From contig NC_085137.1 in assembly GCF_035046485.1 (NCBI RefSeq), forward strand, positions 46,989,155-47,053,154: 64,000 bases of DNA, written 5' to 3'. A program made the translations under genes and the position numbers. This document shows positions 46,441 to 58,725 of this stretch, one piece after another. The stretch comes from Aedes albopictus (taxonomy: Eukaryota; Arthropoda; Insecta; Diptera; Culicidae). Under the pieces are notes generated by a model. The model had not been told where the DNA came from, did no database searches, and saw nothing but the letters and a program-made list of their open reading frames with translations. How positions within the stretch are numbered: position 1 is the first letter of the stretch; the number at the start of each line of letters is the position of its first letter.

Positions 46441-47989
46441 TTATTTTTAGTTAGTTATTTATAAATTTATGACATCTGTTCCCTTGTAATATTTCAATAT
46501 GTCCCATAGAATTTCCATGATTTTATTTCCATTATTGTTTTTTATTATGAGGACTCAGGAGTACATACTACTATACAACCAACATAATTGTCGGTCAATC
46601 AATTGAGTCCGACTGAATTATCCGCTTAAATGACCCGCACCAAGACCACTTTCGATAATGCGCGTGGGAATTTCGTAAATTCCCACCCCGCCCCCGGATT
46701 TTATACCTACCTACGGACGGCAAATGAAAACAATTGCACGCTCAGAAACATGAAACGCTTATCGAATTGGCTTCTTTAGCGTTGTTGAGATAATTCCATA
46801 TTCTGAATCTCCATGCCAAACTGAGCCGAAATCCAAATTTTCATGAATTTTGGTGCCCGGGAACCTGTTTTAAAATCAATTTGAAGTTTGTATGGGAGCG
46901 ATTTGTCGAATCACCCCTCGTCGCATTTTGTACTGGGTGGAGCTGTCAAACAGTTACCCAGCTGTCAAAAGGTGATTTTGAAAAATCTCTTTGAAATTAA
47001 TTTTAGGTACCAAAATAACGTTCTAAAAATCTGCAAAAAATCATAGTGGCTCAGAAAAAGGTGCTCTTTCGTTTAAAATCAAAAAATCGATACATTTTTC
47101 TTAATTTAAAAACCCAATTCCCACGGGCGGACACACACTTTCACTGACTTACGGGCACATAACTGGACACACAAAGCATTATTCGATGAGGAGAGGGAGG
47201 GGGTGGGGGTGAATCACCCCACTCCCTCTTCTATCATCGCCAAACCGTCTGTTTATATGCTGATGCGCTTTTATCACAAGCTGTTCGCGTCATGATAATG
47301 CATTGTTATACGGGTTCGTATGGGCGGCGGGGGAGGACGCTGCTGCAAGCACCGAATTTGTCTGTGTGTGCACAACAACAACACTGTTTTAAAGAGCGAT
47401 GCGATGGCATGCTCGAAAACGTTTTGTTACAATTTGGCGTTTCGTGATGCGGGAATTCAGCAAAGTAGAGTACATCGACTTTAATATGTATGAATGTTTA
47501 ATGTTTCATGTTGAATGGTGGTGTGAATTAAGTGCATCATGCATGGAGTGCTCCACTTCACCCCGCACTTGCAGTGGTTTTGTTATCCATATTGTGATCA
47601 TGGACAAGTTTGGCAAATTGTTGGGGAAAGTGCAACAGTTTAAAGTGAATTGGTTTGGGTAACTGTTGCATCTGAGGGTATCCAGTGGAATAATTTATTA
47701 CGGATTATTTAAGTTGTAGGCCAAATCAATGTGGTGTATGATTAAAACATTGATTTCGTGACGTGGTTATACATATTGTGATTCATTGATATGCATAAAT
47801 CATGCAAGGGAAGACTACTGTCTAGCTTAAAGTTTCGTCGACATTTGAGCTTTTTTTGAATTTCATAATCGGATTCACAGCTATCACACGCAAATGAATA
47901 ATCTTGCTAAATATTCGTCATGTTATATCTGAGTCGGCAGAAATCAGTCATTGCTTTTACCAGCATGCTGCAATTCCGCTTAGACAGAT
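46441..47989. other. Intronic sequence, nothing firm
   Basis: Contains a small palindrome GTGGGAATTTCGTAAATTCCCAC around 46664. The 87-codon ORF at 47399-47662 has no recognisable domain. No element boundaries were identified. Confidence 0.35.
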
Positions 47990-50900
47990 TTGTTAGATAC
48001 TTCGCCACCCCTGGAGATGGCTCAGTAGTACAATACAATTTTGTTTAACGACATCATTCCAAACCAAACTATTCCTGTATTGTTTGTGCTGAGTGGCAGC
48101 CCAGGTTTCAATCTGAAGCTTTAACTAGCACTTCGATACCGGGATAACTGGCTCAGGACTAATGAAGTCATGTAATGCTCCAATACGAGCTAATTCATCA
48201 GCCATTTCATTTCCAGCGATGGAAGAATGGCCAAGTACACATGCAAGGTGATAGGCGATAACTAACTTCGACCTAGTCTAGGTCTGGCTAACTAACCTGC
48301 TAGTCTAATAGCAGACTTGCCATATGAACAGAAGTAGTACTTCGTCCATAACGTGTTGCTAAAGTGCTGATTGCACTCCGCTCATAAGAGCAAAGATTTC
48401 GCCCTGAAAAACGGTGCAGTGTCTATCAAGTGAGTAAGACGGATGTAGCCTTAGCTCACGAGAGTGGACACCAGCACCTGCTACCGTCGAGAAGGGAACC
48501 ATCAGGGTTACATACGAGGCCGTTTGAAATACTTCTCTCCAGATAACCACTCTTCCCGGGAAGGGAGTTTTGTAGAAAATTACCTAAAATTACAAGCAAC
48601 TTAAAGCACTTGGAGCAAGGACAACTTTGTCCTAATTCAGCAAAATTGTAAACAACAAGATCTGTGTTGATGTTTGATTCACAGGGTTTTCCTCTAGTAA
48701 ACCGAGTACCGAGTGAATTGTTCTCATTTCGCCCTTTTGCCATCACAAAAGACATCCATAAACCATTGTCCGAACATCAGTTTAGTTAATCCATTTGATA
48801 TCCTTGGGTCCACGTTTTACCAAATTTCCGCGGGTTTACCCAAAGGCCATACAAGCTTTCTTGATTCTGGACTCAATGTAAGTTCTCCAGGAAAGCTTGG
48901 AATCAAGATAACTCCCAACGTAGTGTACCTGATCAGACACATTGATTTCAGAATCGATGAGACGCAAAAGTCGAACGCCATTACAGTTTCGCTTTTCCGT
49001 GAAAAGAACATTAGATGTTTTACTCGGTTTAATCGAAAGGCCACAGGCGACGCCAACTATCAACTACCTGAAGGACGCTTTGCACAAGGTCAAAAAGAGT
49101 GCCGATGAACATACCAACAGTTGGTTAGTTACTAAAAATGTTAGATATTCGTCGGCAAAACCATAAGTAGGAAAACCGTCAATTATTGAGTTGCCTCAAC
49201 TCGATAGCATATCTGCTAGTTATGAGATTCCGCTTAAGCGTGGATTAGACTCCCCCTTACGGGCATCCACAAACACTCAATTCCGTAATCGCTGCTTAAC
49301 GCAATAGCGAGAAGAGATGTCGGATGAGCATTTGGTGAATCCAATTGGAAATCATTGGAGATATACTATGACTCCGTGCGGCTTCCAATATGGCATCGTA
49401 AGGCACGTTGTCAAAGGCACCCTCGATATCTAAGAAAACACCCAAGCAGGATTGCTTTTGAGTGATTGCCTTCTCGATATCGTAAACAACCTTATGTAAA
49501 AGATTAACAGTGCAGTTACCAGATTGGTAGGCATGTTGGAAGAGGCACGTTTGCCAGATGAACATCACGGATGTGATAATCAACAATGCGTTCTAAGCAT
49601 TTTAAAAGAAAAGAGGTCAAACTGATAGGCCTGAATCTCTTTGCTTCTTCATACGACGCACGACCCAGTTTCGGAAAGAACTTCACAGTAATATCCCGCC
49701 AAGATTTGGGAATATACCCTGTAGCAAAACTGCAAACAAGTAGTTGTTTCAAAACATGTTTGAAATGATCAAATCCCTTCTGAATCAAAATAGGATAAAT
49801 CCCATCTGCCCCAGGAGATTTGAAAGGAGCAAAGATATTAAGTGCCCTTTCAATCGATTCTAAAGTTACGATACTCCGAGCCAGAATCATAACCACAAGA
49901 AAAGACATCAGGTTCATCCGAAGATGTAATATTCACACATTTAGGGGAAGTGCTTACTAAAACAGTCCAAAACTTCCTCATAAGAGGAAATGAAATCGCC
50001 ATTCGACAAACAACATTCGTTCACTTGAAAATCCTTAGATTTTGCAAGGATTTTGTTCAATCGACTGGCTTCACTCAGACTGGAAATATTTGTACAACGG
50101 TTTTTCCAGCCGGATCGTTCAGCAGACCGGAGAGCTTTCTTGAAGGCCTTGCGAGCCGACCTGAAAGCCTCCGAACCAGCCAAACGTCGTCTGTTCCAAC
50201 TCTTTCTACGTTGCTTCCTGAGTTTCGCCAGATCAGAGTTCCTCCTAGGGGTTCCTCTGGTGGTCTTCACAAACCGTATAAGGCAAGCTTCTTCTAAAGC
50301 TTCCATGATGAAAGTCGTTGTAATATCAACGGCATCATCTAAATCACTTGCAGTGTCAATGAATGGTGAGTGAGTATCCATGAAATTTGTCCGCAACCAA
50401 TTCAATAAAGAGATATCCCAGTTGGCTGACTGGAGATTCCTGAAACGCAAACTTTGTGAAGTTAACATTCAAGTGTTCGAAAAAGATGTAGCGATGATCA
50501 GATAAAGATTCTTCATCTGACAAATGTCAATTGCTCAACTCGAAACTAATTCTGCTAGAGCACGGGTTCCCAACCGGTGGTCCGCGGCCCCCTGGGGGGC
50601 CGTGAAGCCAGTCCAGGGGGGCCGCGTGATCCAAGATCTGTACTACTTAAGTCTTCATCAAATTGGGGCTGCTCAGAATATCATCTGAGCTGCCCCAGAT
50701 GATATTCGAAGTGCAGTATGCGATGACTTGCTTGAAAGCATTCGTAGGGGATGGTTGAACACATCACCGTGAAAAAGCATATACATGTCTGGTGGCTAGT
50801 TAAAAAATGTGTGTAGCAACGATTGCGTTGTTGACAAGCACACATGCTCGAGGCTTTACACGCGATTTTGCCATTTTTGCTAAAATAGAAAACACCAGGT

Positions 50901-51190
50901 TCACAAGGTTTCCTAGATAGAAATTCCTCTTATGAAAATAAGGTTCCTGGACTAAAGCCACTTTACAGCCCATTGATCGTCTGCAAAGATTGATCGTTGC
51001 TGTTCTTTTTTGCTGAAGATTGATCTGAGCTATCCTGACCATAACTACCCAAACTAGGCAAGATTAAACTCTTTTTATCACTGCATAAAGTAGAACAGCA
51101 GCAATGAAGCCAGACCGGAATCCAATGGAAAACGCCAAAGGCGAGGATGCATAGAATACTCCGTGTAAATCGCATAATGCGAAACCATAT
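47990..51190 (-). pseudogene. LOA-type non-LTR retrotransposon with RNase H, decayed
   Basis: Minus-strand order: endonuclease start RIAQINLQQKRTATINLCRR (50800-51042), then a deletion. The post-endonuclease linker lies at 49941-50468. Reverse transcriptase motifs are FKSPGADGIYPILIQKGF and RFRPISLTSFLLKCLERIVD (49516-49917), then VFLDIEGAFDNVPYD (49296-49586). The thumb holds LSIKPSKTSNVLFTEKR (48836-49063). The RNase H region is VHSRELRLHPSYSLDRHC and VFQGEIFALMSGVQSAL (48359-48550), with a decayed GHSSIAGNEMADELARIGA near 48200. A C-terminal RNase H is typical of LOA-clade mosquito elements. Frameshifts and an endonuclease deletion make it inactive. Confidence 0.85.
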
Positions 51191-51651
51191 AGGTGAAAAT
51201 TTAAACTAATTAATGACTTCTTCAGATTCCCGCCCTCATTCAGTTTCTAGTTTGAGAAGAAGGGCAACTGATTGTCTCGGAGAAGCACAAGGTAGCAACA
51301 CTGCGCTATTGCTTCGGTAAGCGCAGTAAGGGCACCGTTATAGTTACGCGTGAGAGTGGGAGTGCGCGTGTGCGAGGCCGCGAAGAAGAATATCAACAAT
51401 AACAAATCCACGAAAATCCTATGGACGCGCACTCTCACTCTCACTCTCACTTTGAAGCGGCACTATGGCAGCGCGGTAAGAGCAAAATACTGCGGAGGGT
51501 GCCCTGGTACTACACTGGGTTAAGGTTTTCATTAGACCCTCTCAACCATCCATTCCTTGGCACGGTAAGCAAAAAGCCGCATAACACCATGACTTAGGGG
51601 TCACCTGTGTAGTGAACAGGCAGTGTTTGTTTGTTCGAGAAAAGGATTTAA

Positions 51652-51766
51652 CCTGGGAGCGGTCGCGTCGTTTACTGAGGATACGCACCATGAAAAATGC
51701 ACACTTGTGGTACACAACGTGAGTGCGGCGTCGCTGCAGGTAGTCAAAGACGCGACTGTTCGAAGG
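51652..51766. mobile_element. 115-bp TTAA MITE, copy 2
   Basis: TTAA at 51648-51651 and 51767-51770. CCTGGGAGCGGTCGCGTCG at the left and CGCGACTGTTCGAAGG at the right parallel the ends of the copy at 22525. It is the same length. Confidence 0.65.
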
Positions 51767-51897
51767 TTAATATTGATGCTCAGCATCATACGAGCTCGAA
51801 CAGCCGACATTTTTGAACATATTTATACAAAATCGTTAATTTTCTATTAAAACGATAACGGATACCCAATAAAATTCAGTTCATACACCCAGTGCTG

Positions 51898-52282
51898 AAA
51901 AATTCATTTCGTCATATCTAAATTCAATCACCTACAGCTCATTTTAGAAGCTGAACCTGAGAATATGGTATATGAAAAACTTGTGCGGCTAGACCTGTTT
52001 TGCAAGAAAGTCACGGAAAAACCGCTATTTTTTCGAAAATTTAAGGTAAATGTCACGGACTATCTTCGAAAAATGCCAATGATATTCACGGTGAATATCA
52101 TTTGGCATTTTTCAAAGGTAGTCCGTGACATTTACCTTAAATTTTCGAAAAATAGCGATTTTTCCGTGACTTTCTTGCAGAACTGGTCTAGCCGCACAAG
52201 TTTTTCATTTGCCATATTCTCAGGTTCAGCTTCTAAAATGAGCTGTAGGTAATTGAATTTAGATATGACGAAATGAATTTTT
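51898..52282. repeat. Long foldback, two arms of about 190 bp
   Basis: Arms start AAAAATTCATTTCGTCATAT and meet around GATATTCACGGTGAATATC near 52092. Differences between arms are very few over roughly 190 bases. It has no ORF of note. Confidence 0.85.
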
Positions 52283-52363
52283 TGTAATTGCGTTGCGAAT
52301 TCCCCTACTTTTCACTCGCGGAAACAATGTTAAAACGGCCTACTTTTCTTCACTGAAGCAAAG

Positions 52364-52425
52364 GTGCCGAAAAGTACTACTTTTCGGCACTCTTTAGAGT
52401 GCTGAAAAGTAGTACTTTTCGGCAC
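52364..52425. repeat. Double palindrome
   Basis: Two near-identical 27-base palindromes (GTGCCGAAAAGTACTAC... and GTGCTGAAAAGTAGTAC...) separated by TCTTTAGA. The second is a near-copy of the first. Confidence 0.6.
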
Positions 52426-52784
52426 TTTTGCCAGCACACACTTTTTGTTAAGCACCGCTACTTTCGTAGATACAGTTGCTGCTTCTACATGCACTGAGCA
52501 GTTCGAATCCAAATCAGGACGATTCAGATTCTAATTTGAACTGCCAATCAGGCGTAGAAGCAGAAACTGAACCTACTTTTGCTTTTGCTTATGGTGCTGC
52601 ATGACGACGACGGGAGCTTGAAAACTTGCGACAGTTGGCCTACCATAGCCTACCTGATCGAAGAAAATACTATTCACTACGTCCTGTCGCGCATGGAGGC
52701 TCGCACGTGGTTGCTGCTGTTACACGTTTGTGTGGCTAGAGAGATTATACTTTACGGGTATTTTTGCAATTACAAAAAGCTTTG

Positions 52785-52915
52785 TATGCAACGCGTTGCA
52801 AAACTCGATTTTTTCAGCACTCGTCGTATTTATCCAACTCGGCAAGCCTCGTTGGATAAACGTACAACTCGTGCTGAAAAAATCATCATTTTGCAACTTG
52901 TTGCATAAATAACTA
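52785..52915. repeat. Foldback form of the AAGCCTCGTTG repeat, copy 3
   Basis: TATGCAACGCGTTGCA...TTTTTTCAGCACTCGT pairs with ACTCGTGCTGAAAAAATCA...TTGCAACTTGTTGCATA around an AAGCCTCGTTGGATAAACG core. It shows that copies 1 and 2 are half-copies of a hairpin. Confidence 0.65.
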
Positions 52916-55726
52916 TTACAGCACTGCATATACCATAAACGAAAAACTTAGCTAGAAATACACACTTTCACGTGTTTGACCTATCACACGATTGCTGATA
53001 AGCATTTTCCGCTCCAGTGATTGTAGGAAAAAACAAACCCCCGAACTGATAAGTCGATGACCTTAACCCTCATACCGTGTTGTTCCGTCGTGCATTTGTC
53101 GAGAAATTCACAACCACGATAGGTGTGAATTGTTTAATTTCACACAGTCCATGCTTTTAGTAGAAACCTTGTATTCGAATCTCTGTGTTACAAACCGAAC
53201 GTTTAAAGATCTAAGACATTAAACTGCATTTCAGCACGTAGTCCTCTTGAAACACTGTGAACACAGTTGACCTTGACCAGACTTGTAGAAATTAGGTCAA
53301 CAAACTAAGTTTATTTCCAGTTACATACATATGAACTCCACCATATCAGACAGATAATTGACGTCACTTTATCAATCGAAATATCGAAATCGATAACAAT
53401 CGGAATTGCATCACAAACATAAAACTTATTGTATTACTGCGGTCTGATAATATACATAGAAGAATCAAGTTCAAGGTCGTCGGAAATTTGCAGCCGTCTC
53501 GTGCAGAGCACTTTAAATATCGACTACGTCGAGCACCACAGCCCCATATGTATAGCCGGTTTGATGATCATATAACGTTTCGACGTATGTACGTACCGCC
53601 GAGATGTTGTACATATGTATGTATATGTATATCGGCTAGCGTTGCACACGAACACATTATATCGAGTCGCGAGTTTTAACGCGTGCCACAGTTGAACAGC
53701 AATCAAGGGGGTTTGATTATGTATACAATACATAGGCCTTCGTCGAGTCGACTGTGTGTAGTACACCAGAAATAACAAAACCGTCAAAAGCCGGCTTTTC
53801 ATTCATTGTGAAACGTGGATTTAACGTGTTTCTTGTTTTTTTTTGTTGTGTTCGTTTGTTTACCTTTGGATAAGAGTTTCGATTGAAGTTTATTTTAAAT
53901 TCCAGACAAGAGTTAGTTGTATGTGTACACAAACGTTCACCAACAACTTTTATGTATTAATAAAATTTAGTGCATTTTTACTTCACATAAAACCGGTTTA
54001 TGTACAAAAGCCATGCATCCCTCTGTCTGTTCAAACCATACATCAATACCGCTACGTACCGTCGGCGTAGCTGAATGCTTCAACCATTCACCCAAAAGCG
54101 ATGAATATCAGCCTTCCGCGTTTTGCTGTTTTGACAACTCACGCGAGCACCACTCAGCATTTCATTCATCTGATTTTTATTGGATTGTTCCATTTCATCC
54201 TCCCGAATGAGCATACAACTACCACGACAACAGTGAGCGGTGCATCGAACCGGTTCACTCACAACTGGTGCGCATAATCTTTGCCTTCAATGATTTATTT
54301 TTACAACTTTTTCACACCAACACCCAAACAATGCAAAAATGCATCAAACAACCAATACTGGCACGAGTAAAAAAAATTGCAACCCGAAACTCTTGCTCTC
54401 GCACGCATGTTTTTTCCCCTCCGTCATTCTCTCTCATTCGTGTGTTGCGCGCGATGACACGCACACACGCTCGGGAATGTTTGTGGCTGCTTCACAACTA
54501 CACACAAAAGCACGCAGTGAGTGCTCAGAGCGAATAAGAGAATGAGAGACCGGAGAGGCTCTCGCGTAGGTTGTTCGCTCTTTCTCTTTGAGAAACAGCT
54601 CTTTTCTCTCGTATTGTTTCTTTTGTGTTTGTGAACACATGAACCTTCCATATTAGTAGCAGTGATATGCCACTGAAAGACCACCACAAAAACATTGTCG
54701 GCATCGGTAGCCAGCGAGACTCATGGCTTTACTTACGGCAATGAAAACACGAATGCGTTACAAAACATAAACAATGATTTTGTGGATTTTGTTTTCAATG
54801 GGTGTTTGAAAACAAACAGAATTGCACTTCTTTTTACTACGATAGTATTGATGATGGTGCATTTATTTATGGAAGGCATCACTCTTTTTATTATGTCATT
54901 ATCAAACATTATTGATTTATAATCACTACTGGGGATCAACAAACTTTGTCATAATAATCGTTTTACGTGAATGTTATGGATAAGTCAATCCACTACCCAT
55001 GTATTCTTACCATCGATGTTGACGTAATTGATATTAATTTATCTCTTCTCTTTCATATACTATACAGCATTTTTGGATACTAGTTTCATACTCAGAAGAT
55101 GTTTTAAGGCTGACTACTTTTGAAAGTTTGTCATTTAATTATAACGTTTTTAGAATAATTATAATAAAGCTACGTCACGTCAAGAGTAAGTTCTATTTCT
55201 TCATATTTTTTCTTCAAAATGAGAAATTGTGTTGATAAGATATGACGAAGACTGTCGACTTGGTTCTGCAGATGATCAAAATATGTGTTTCCAGATAAAT
55301 TGGTGAGCTCGTTCCAAAACTAGATAGCAGTTCATATCAATCACGGAAGAGCAACAATTGACATGTATAGGTCACTGCATTGCTTTGATTTTGAACGGAA
55401 TTTTGACGTTTCTTGGCCTTGTTGTTTACAAAATTTCTATAAGAGTGAAAAAGAAGGAGAGAATTTCATGCAGTGCCCTATAGTCGGTCTAAGCTAGTTA
55501 TACTAGCTACATTATAACACAGACAAAATTATACTTAGCTTATTTTCAAAGTAAGGAATTGTGTCTTGTATTTGATGATGACAAGGGGTCAAATATGCGT
55601 AATTCAAACGATAAGTATGCCGAAAGGCATACTGTGAGATCAGAGTAGACCCAAGCTGTTGATGTTCCCATTGTTTCCACAAATAATCCTAAACATATTG
55701 TTTTTCTTTTTCTCCTCTTTTCCCAG
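52916..55726. other. Intronic sequence, no element identified
   Basis: Mostly unique. About 54170-54660 is richer in GAGAG/CTCTC runs and CpG, so it could hold regulatory sequence. No ORF was accepted. Confidence 0.35.
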
Positions 55727-56058
55727 GTTGGTGGTCGATGGCCCAACTAGCGGCCCAGGACTACTTTGCCCGGTTGCAGGCATCCGGAATGTCGCAGTTG
55801 CAGTTTCCGCACGGGGCAGCCGACCTAGCCGGGGCGTTCCCCGGAGGCCTGGGGGCACTGGGTGCAATGGGGGCTGCCGGGGCAGCTGGAGCGGCCGGTG
55901 CTGCGGGCAACAGCGGACCCGGTGGTGCCAATGGGAAAGGTTCCGGTGGCAGCAAAGGAAAAAAGCGGGACCGCAGCAGTAATAGTAACAGTAGCAACGC
56001 TAGCAGTACGGGAGGCGGAGCCGGTGGAATGGGAGGCGGAAATGCTGGAGGGTATAAG
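55727..56058 (+). CDS. tou: Host gene coding exon 3
   Basis: 332 bases, preceded by a pyrimidine tract ending TCCCAG and ending AAG/GTGAGT (phase 0). It completes Ser118 and encodes residues 119-228. It starts WWSMAQLAAQDYFARLQASG, the most distinctive segment of the peptide, then LQFPHGAADLAGAFPGGLG. A Gly/Ala-rich run follows, then a basic GSKGKKRDR cluster (possible nuclear localisation signal) and a Ser/Asn/Gly-rich tail. The WWSM-containing block is why I favour toutatis, a BAZ2-like protein, but this is from memory. The next exon is beyond the window or was not recognised in the last 8 kb. Confidence 0.85.
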
Positions 56059-56461
56059 GTGAGTCTGGCTAGCTTGTTAGGATTTTTTATTGTTTCATTC
56101 ATCTTCTTCTATTATTCTCATTTTTCCTCTCTGAAATGAGCTCACAAATGTCCTTCAGGACGCGCGCTGTTGTAAAAAGTGCAACAATGTCAAAAAACCT
56201 CACTCGTCGTATACAGTGCGAGCGCGATGCAGTTTTGGCGCGCCCTGAGAGGTTAAATTACTACTGGTCATTGGAGTGAAAGTGATGGCGATTGGCGATT
56301 AAAATAGAGGTTATGTCGTGAAAATTTGGAATTTTGAAAGGGAAATACCAGTTCCATATAAACTTAATAACCTATTTTTTAGTAAATCGATTTTTTCTAC
56401 CCGGTTTTTACCAAAAATACGAAATGGAATTTCACAAAACTCAACATCACTTTAGGAGGCC

Positions 56462-56780
56462 AATTCTAGACGATCATTTGAATAGGGCCTATCTGCTTTT
56501 CGCAAACAAACATGTTTTTGTCTCTGTAGATCTGCTTCCACCCACGCACATCAACACCCTTAACAGATAGCTTGAAGAACACTTTTTCTGATAAGGGTGT
56601 TGATGTGCGTGGGTGGATGTAGAGAGGCCCTACAGAGACAAAAACATGTATTATAACATGAGTAGTATTAATATCACCGAAAAAAAAACAATTAAAATTA
56701 ATTAATTAATTAATTAATTAACAAAAACATGTTTGTTTATGCAAAGCAAATAGGCCCTTTTCAAATGTTCGTCTAGAATT
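56462..56780. repeat. Foldback with nested TTAA microsatellite
   Basis: Arms contain ATTCTAGACGATCATTTGAA/CAAATGTTCGTCTAGAAT, AGGGCCTA/TAGGCCC, and an inner pair ACCCACGCACATCAACACCC/GGGTGTTGATGTGCGTGGGT. An ATTA tandem run lies at about 56696-56720. Confidence 0.7.
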
Positions 56781-56910
56781 CCACTAGAAATTTCTATAGA
56801 AATTACGCCAGGAATTACTTGAGATTTTCACGAAAAAAAAACTTGAGAAAAAATAAACTGATCTATTTATCCGAAGAATGCAGCAATATTGAACTGGCCC
56901 AAATACGAAA

Positions 56911-57730
56911 ATGTCGAAAAATTCCACGGGGCACCCTCTAGAATCGTGCCTTTGGATGAGAAGAACAATCTGTGAAAGATTCAGTTCAATCGGTTGAAAA
57001 CTGAGCTGGCGCAAATGAGTTGAAGGTTTGTATGGGAAATTCAGTCCAAATATATGGGGAATTGGATGACCTGCAGTCTCTCATTCAGCACGCCGGTTTG
57101 GGCGAGTTCAATTTGGCTCAGAATTGAAAGAATGGTAGTTGATACCCCAAAGAACAACTTTGTAGAAGATCATATCATGATAAAACTTACTTTAGTTGCG
57201 GTTTCAGCCAACGAAAGCAGGATGAGGACATCTTCCCCCGTTTACTCTCGGTTGTTATATGCAGCAAGCAGCACGTGTTTGTCGATCGTACTACATCATA
57301 GGCAGCTATGCAATGGAAATGAAGGACAACATAGCCGCCTATGATGTAGTGCGCAAGTTTAGAACGGAAAACACGTGCTGCATGTAACAACCGAGTGTAA
57401 ACTTGGGAAGATGTCCTTATCCTGCTTTCGTTGGCTGAAACCGCAACTAAATTTGGTTTTATCGTGATATGGTCTTCTACAAAGTTGTTCATTAGGGTAT
57501 CAACTACGATTTTTTTCAATTCTGAGCCAAATTGAACTCGCTTAACCGGCGTGCTGAATGAGAGACTGGAGGTCATCCAATTTCCAATATATTTGGACTG
57601 AACATCCCATACAAATCTTCACCTCATTTGCACCAGCTCAGTTTTCAACAGATTGAGCTGAATCTTTCACAGATTGTTCTTCTCATCCAAAGGCATGACT
57701 CTAGGGGTTGTTCCGTGAATTTTTTTGAAA
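56911..57730. repeat. Large foldback, arms about 400 bp, with mirrored ORFs
   Basis: The left arm (about 56911-57310) reappears inverted as about 57330-57730. Each arm encodes a similar peptide reading inward, for example FVEDHIMIKLTLVAVSANES (57054-57344, +) and FVEDHITIKPNLVAVSANES (57187-57576, -). The central ACTACATCATAGGC...GCCTATGATGTAGT is itself a palindrome. I do not recognise the peptide. It is probably repeat-derived. Confidence 0.8.
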
Positions 57731-57954
57731 TTTTTTTTTTTGCGTCATACAAATGTGGGCCGGTCTAAGCAATATTTTTAAATGTTCTAGGGACTTTTTT
57801 TTGAAAATTTCTTACACCTTCGTACTACCAGATAAAACCTGAAAATCTGAAATTTCGAGAAAATTTATTTCAGCTGAAAAAGCTTTGCAATGATCAGAAA
57901 ATGTGTCTGGCAAAGAACTTCATTTAAGTGTATCTTGGATTTATTGACCATGTT

Positions 57955-58049
57955 TAGAGTATTTCAGTAACAAATTTTGAAAACGACGTATAATGAATGG
58001 TGTAGCATTGATTATACGTCGTTTTCAAAATTTGTTACTGATTTAACTC
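57955..58049. repeat. Small foldback
   Basis: AGTAACAAATTTTGAAAACG and its complement are separated by about 15 bases. The arms are about 31 bases and nearly perfect. Confidence 0.75.
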
Positions 58050-58725
58050 TAAATGTTTGTAATTGAGAGACCCACATGTATAGGAGTGTAAGTGAAATTT
58101 CTGTAGAATATAAAATATTCATATCAACAGCTTTTGAAAACATTTTCATGACTATTTTAACGTTTATTGGAAAAATTTAAGAAAATTTGGTTAATTTCAA
58201 AATTTCATAACTCATAATTTCAACTTCCAAAGTTTTAGATTGTATTTCATCCCTCCCATGCAATCTTCCATCACTATTGGACAAAGAAGGATTTTCCCTG
58301 TCTAATAGAGTCGATCCCCAGCGTTGCAACAAGGGGTTGTTTCAAGAAGCAGTTACACCCTTTTGAAATGTTGGCACCGAGTTAATACCTACCACCAAAA
58401 AATCTATGCATGATTTTTTGGTGACATTAACGGTATATTTTCTTAGCACATTTATCGAAGAACTTCTTGAAGAAATTGTTAGAGAATTCGTTGGAGGAAT
58501 TTCTGGTGAATGATGACTTTGCATATGTAATGTGTTAGGTGAAACTTCCGAGTATGTAATCCACAGACATCTGTATAAATTTGCAGCCTAGTTTTTTTTT
58601 GGCATGTTCCTAAGTTTTCTATGGTAGCTCTTTATTGTAAGCAGAATAAAGTTTTGCAATATAATTTTTAGCTCAACTGGGATACAACATTAAAGGATAT
58701 CTAGTGAATACGACGGCACTATTAA
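58050..58725. other. No gene seen
   Basis: AT-rich sequence without identified repeats. Confidence 0.4.

Larger units (their letters stand above)
37765..55726 (+). other. Host intron 2, 18.0 kb
   Basis: GTGAGT..CAG. It is filled with the MITEs, arrays, LOA fragments and foldbacks listed separately. Long tracts such as 44350-45130 and 52910-55700 show no identified element. Confidence 0.8.

Noticed and set aside
47399..47662. 87-codon ORF in intron 2
   Set aside because: No domain, no splice context and ordinary length for chance in this composition.
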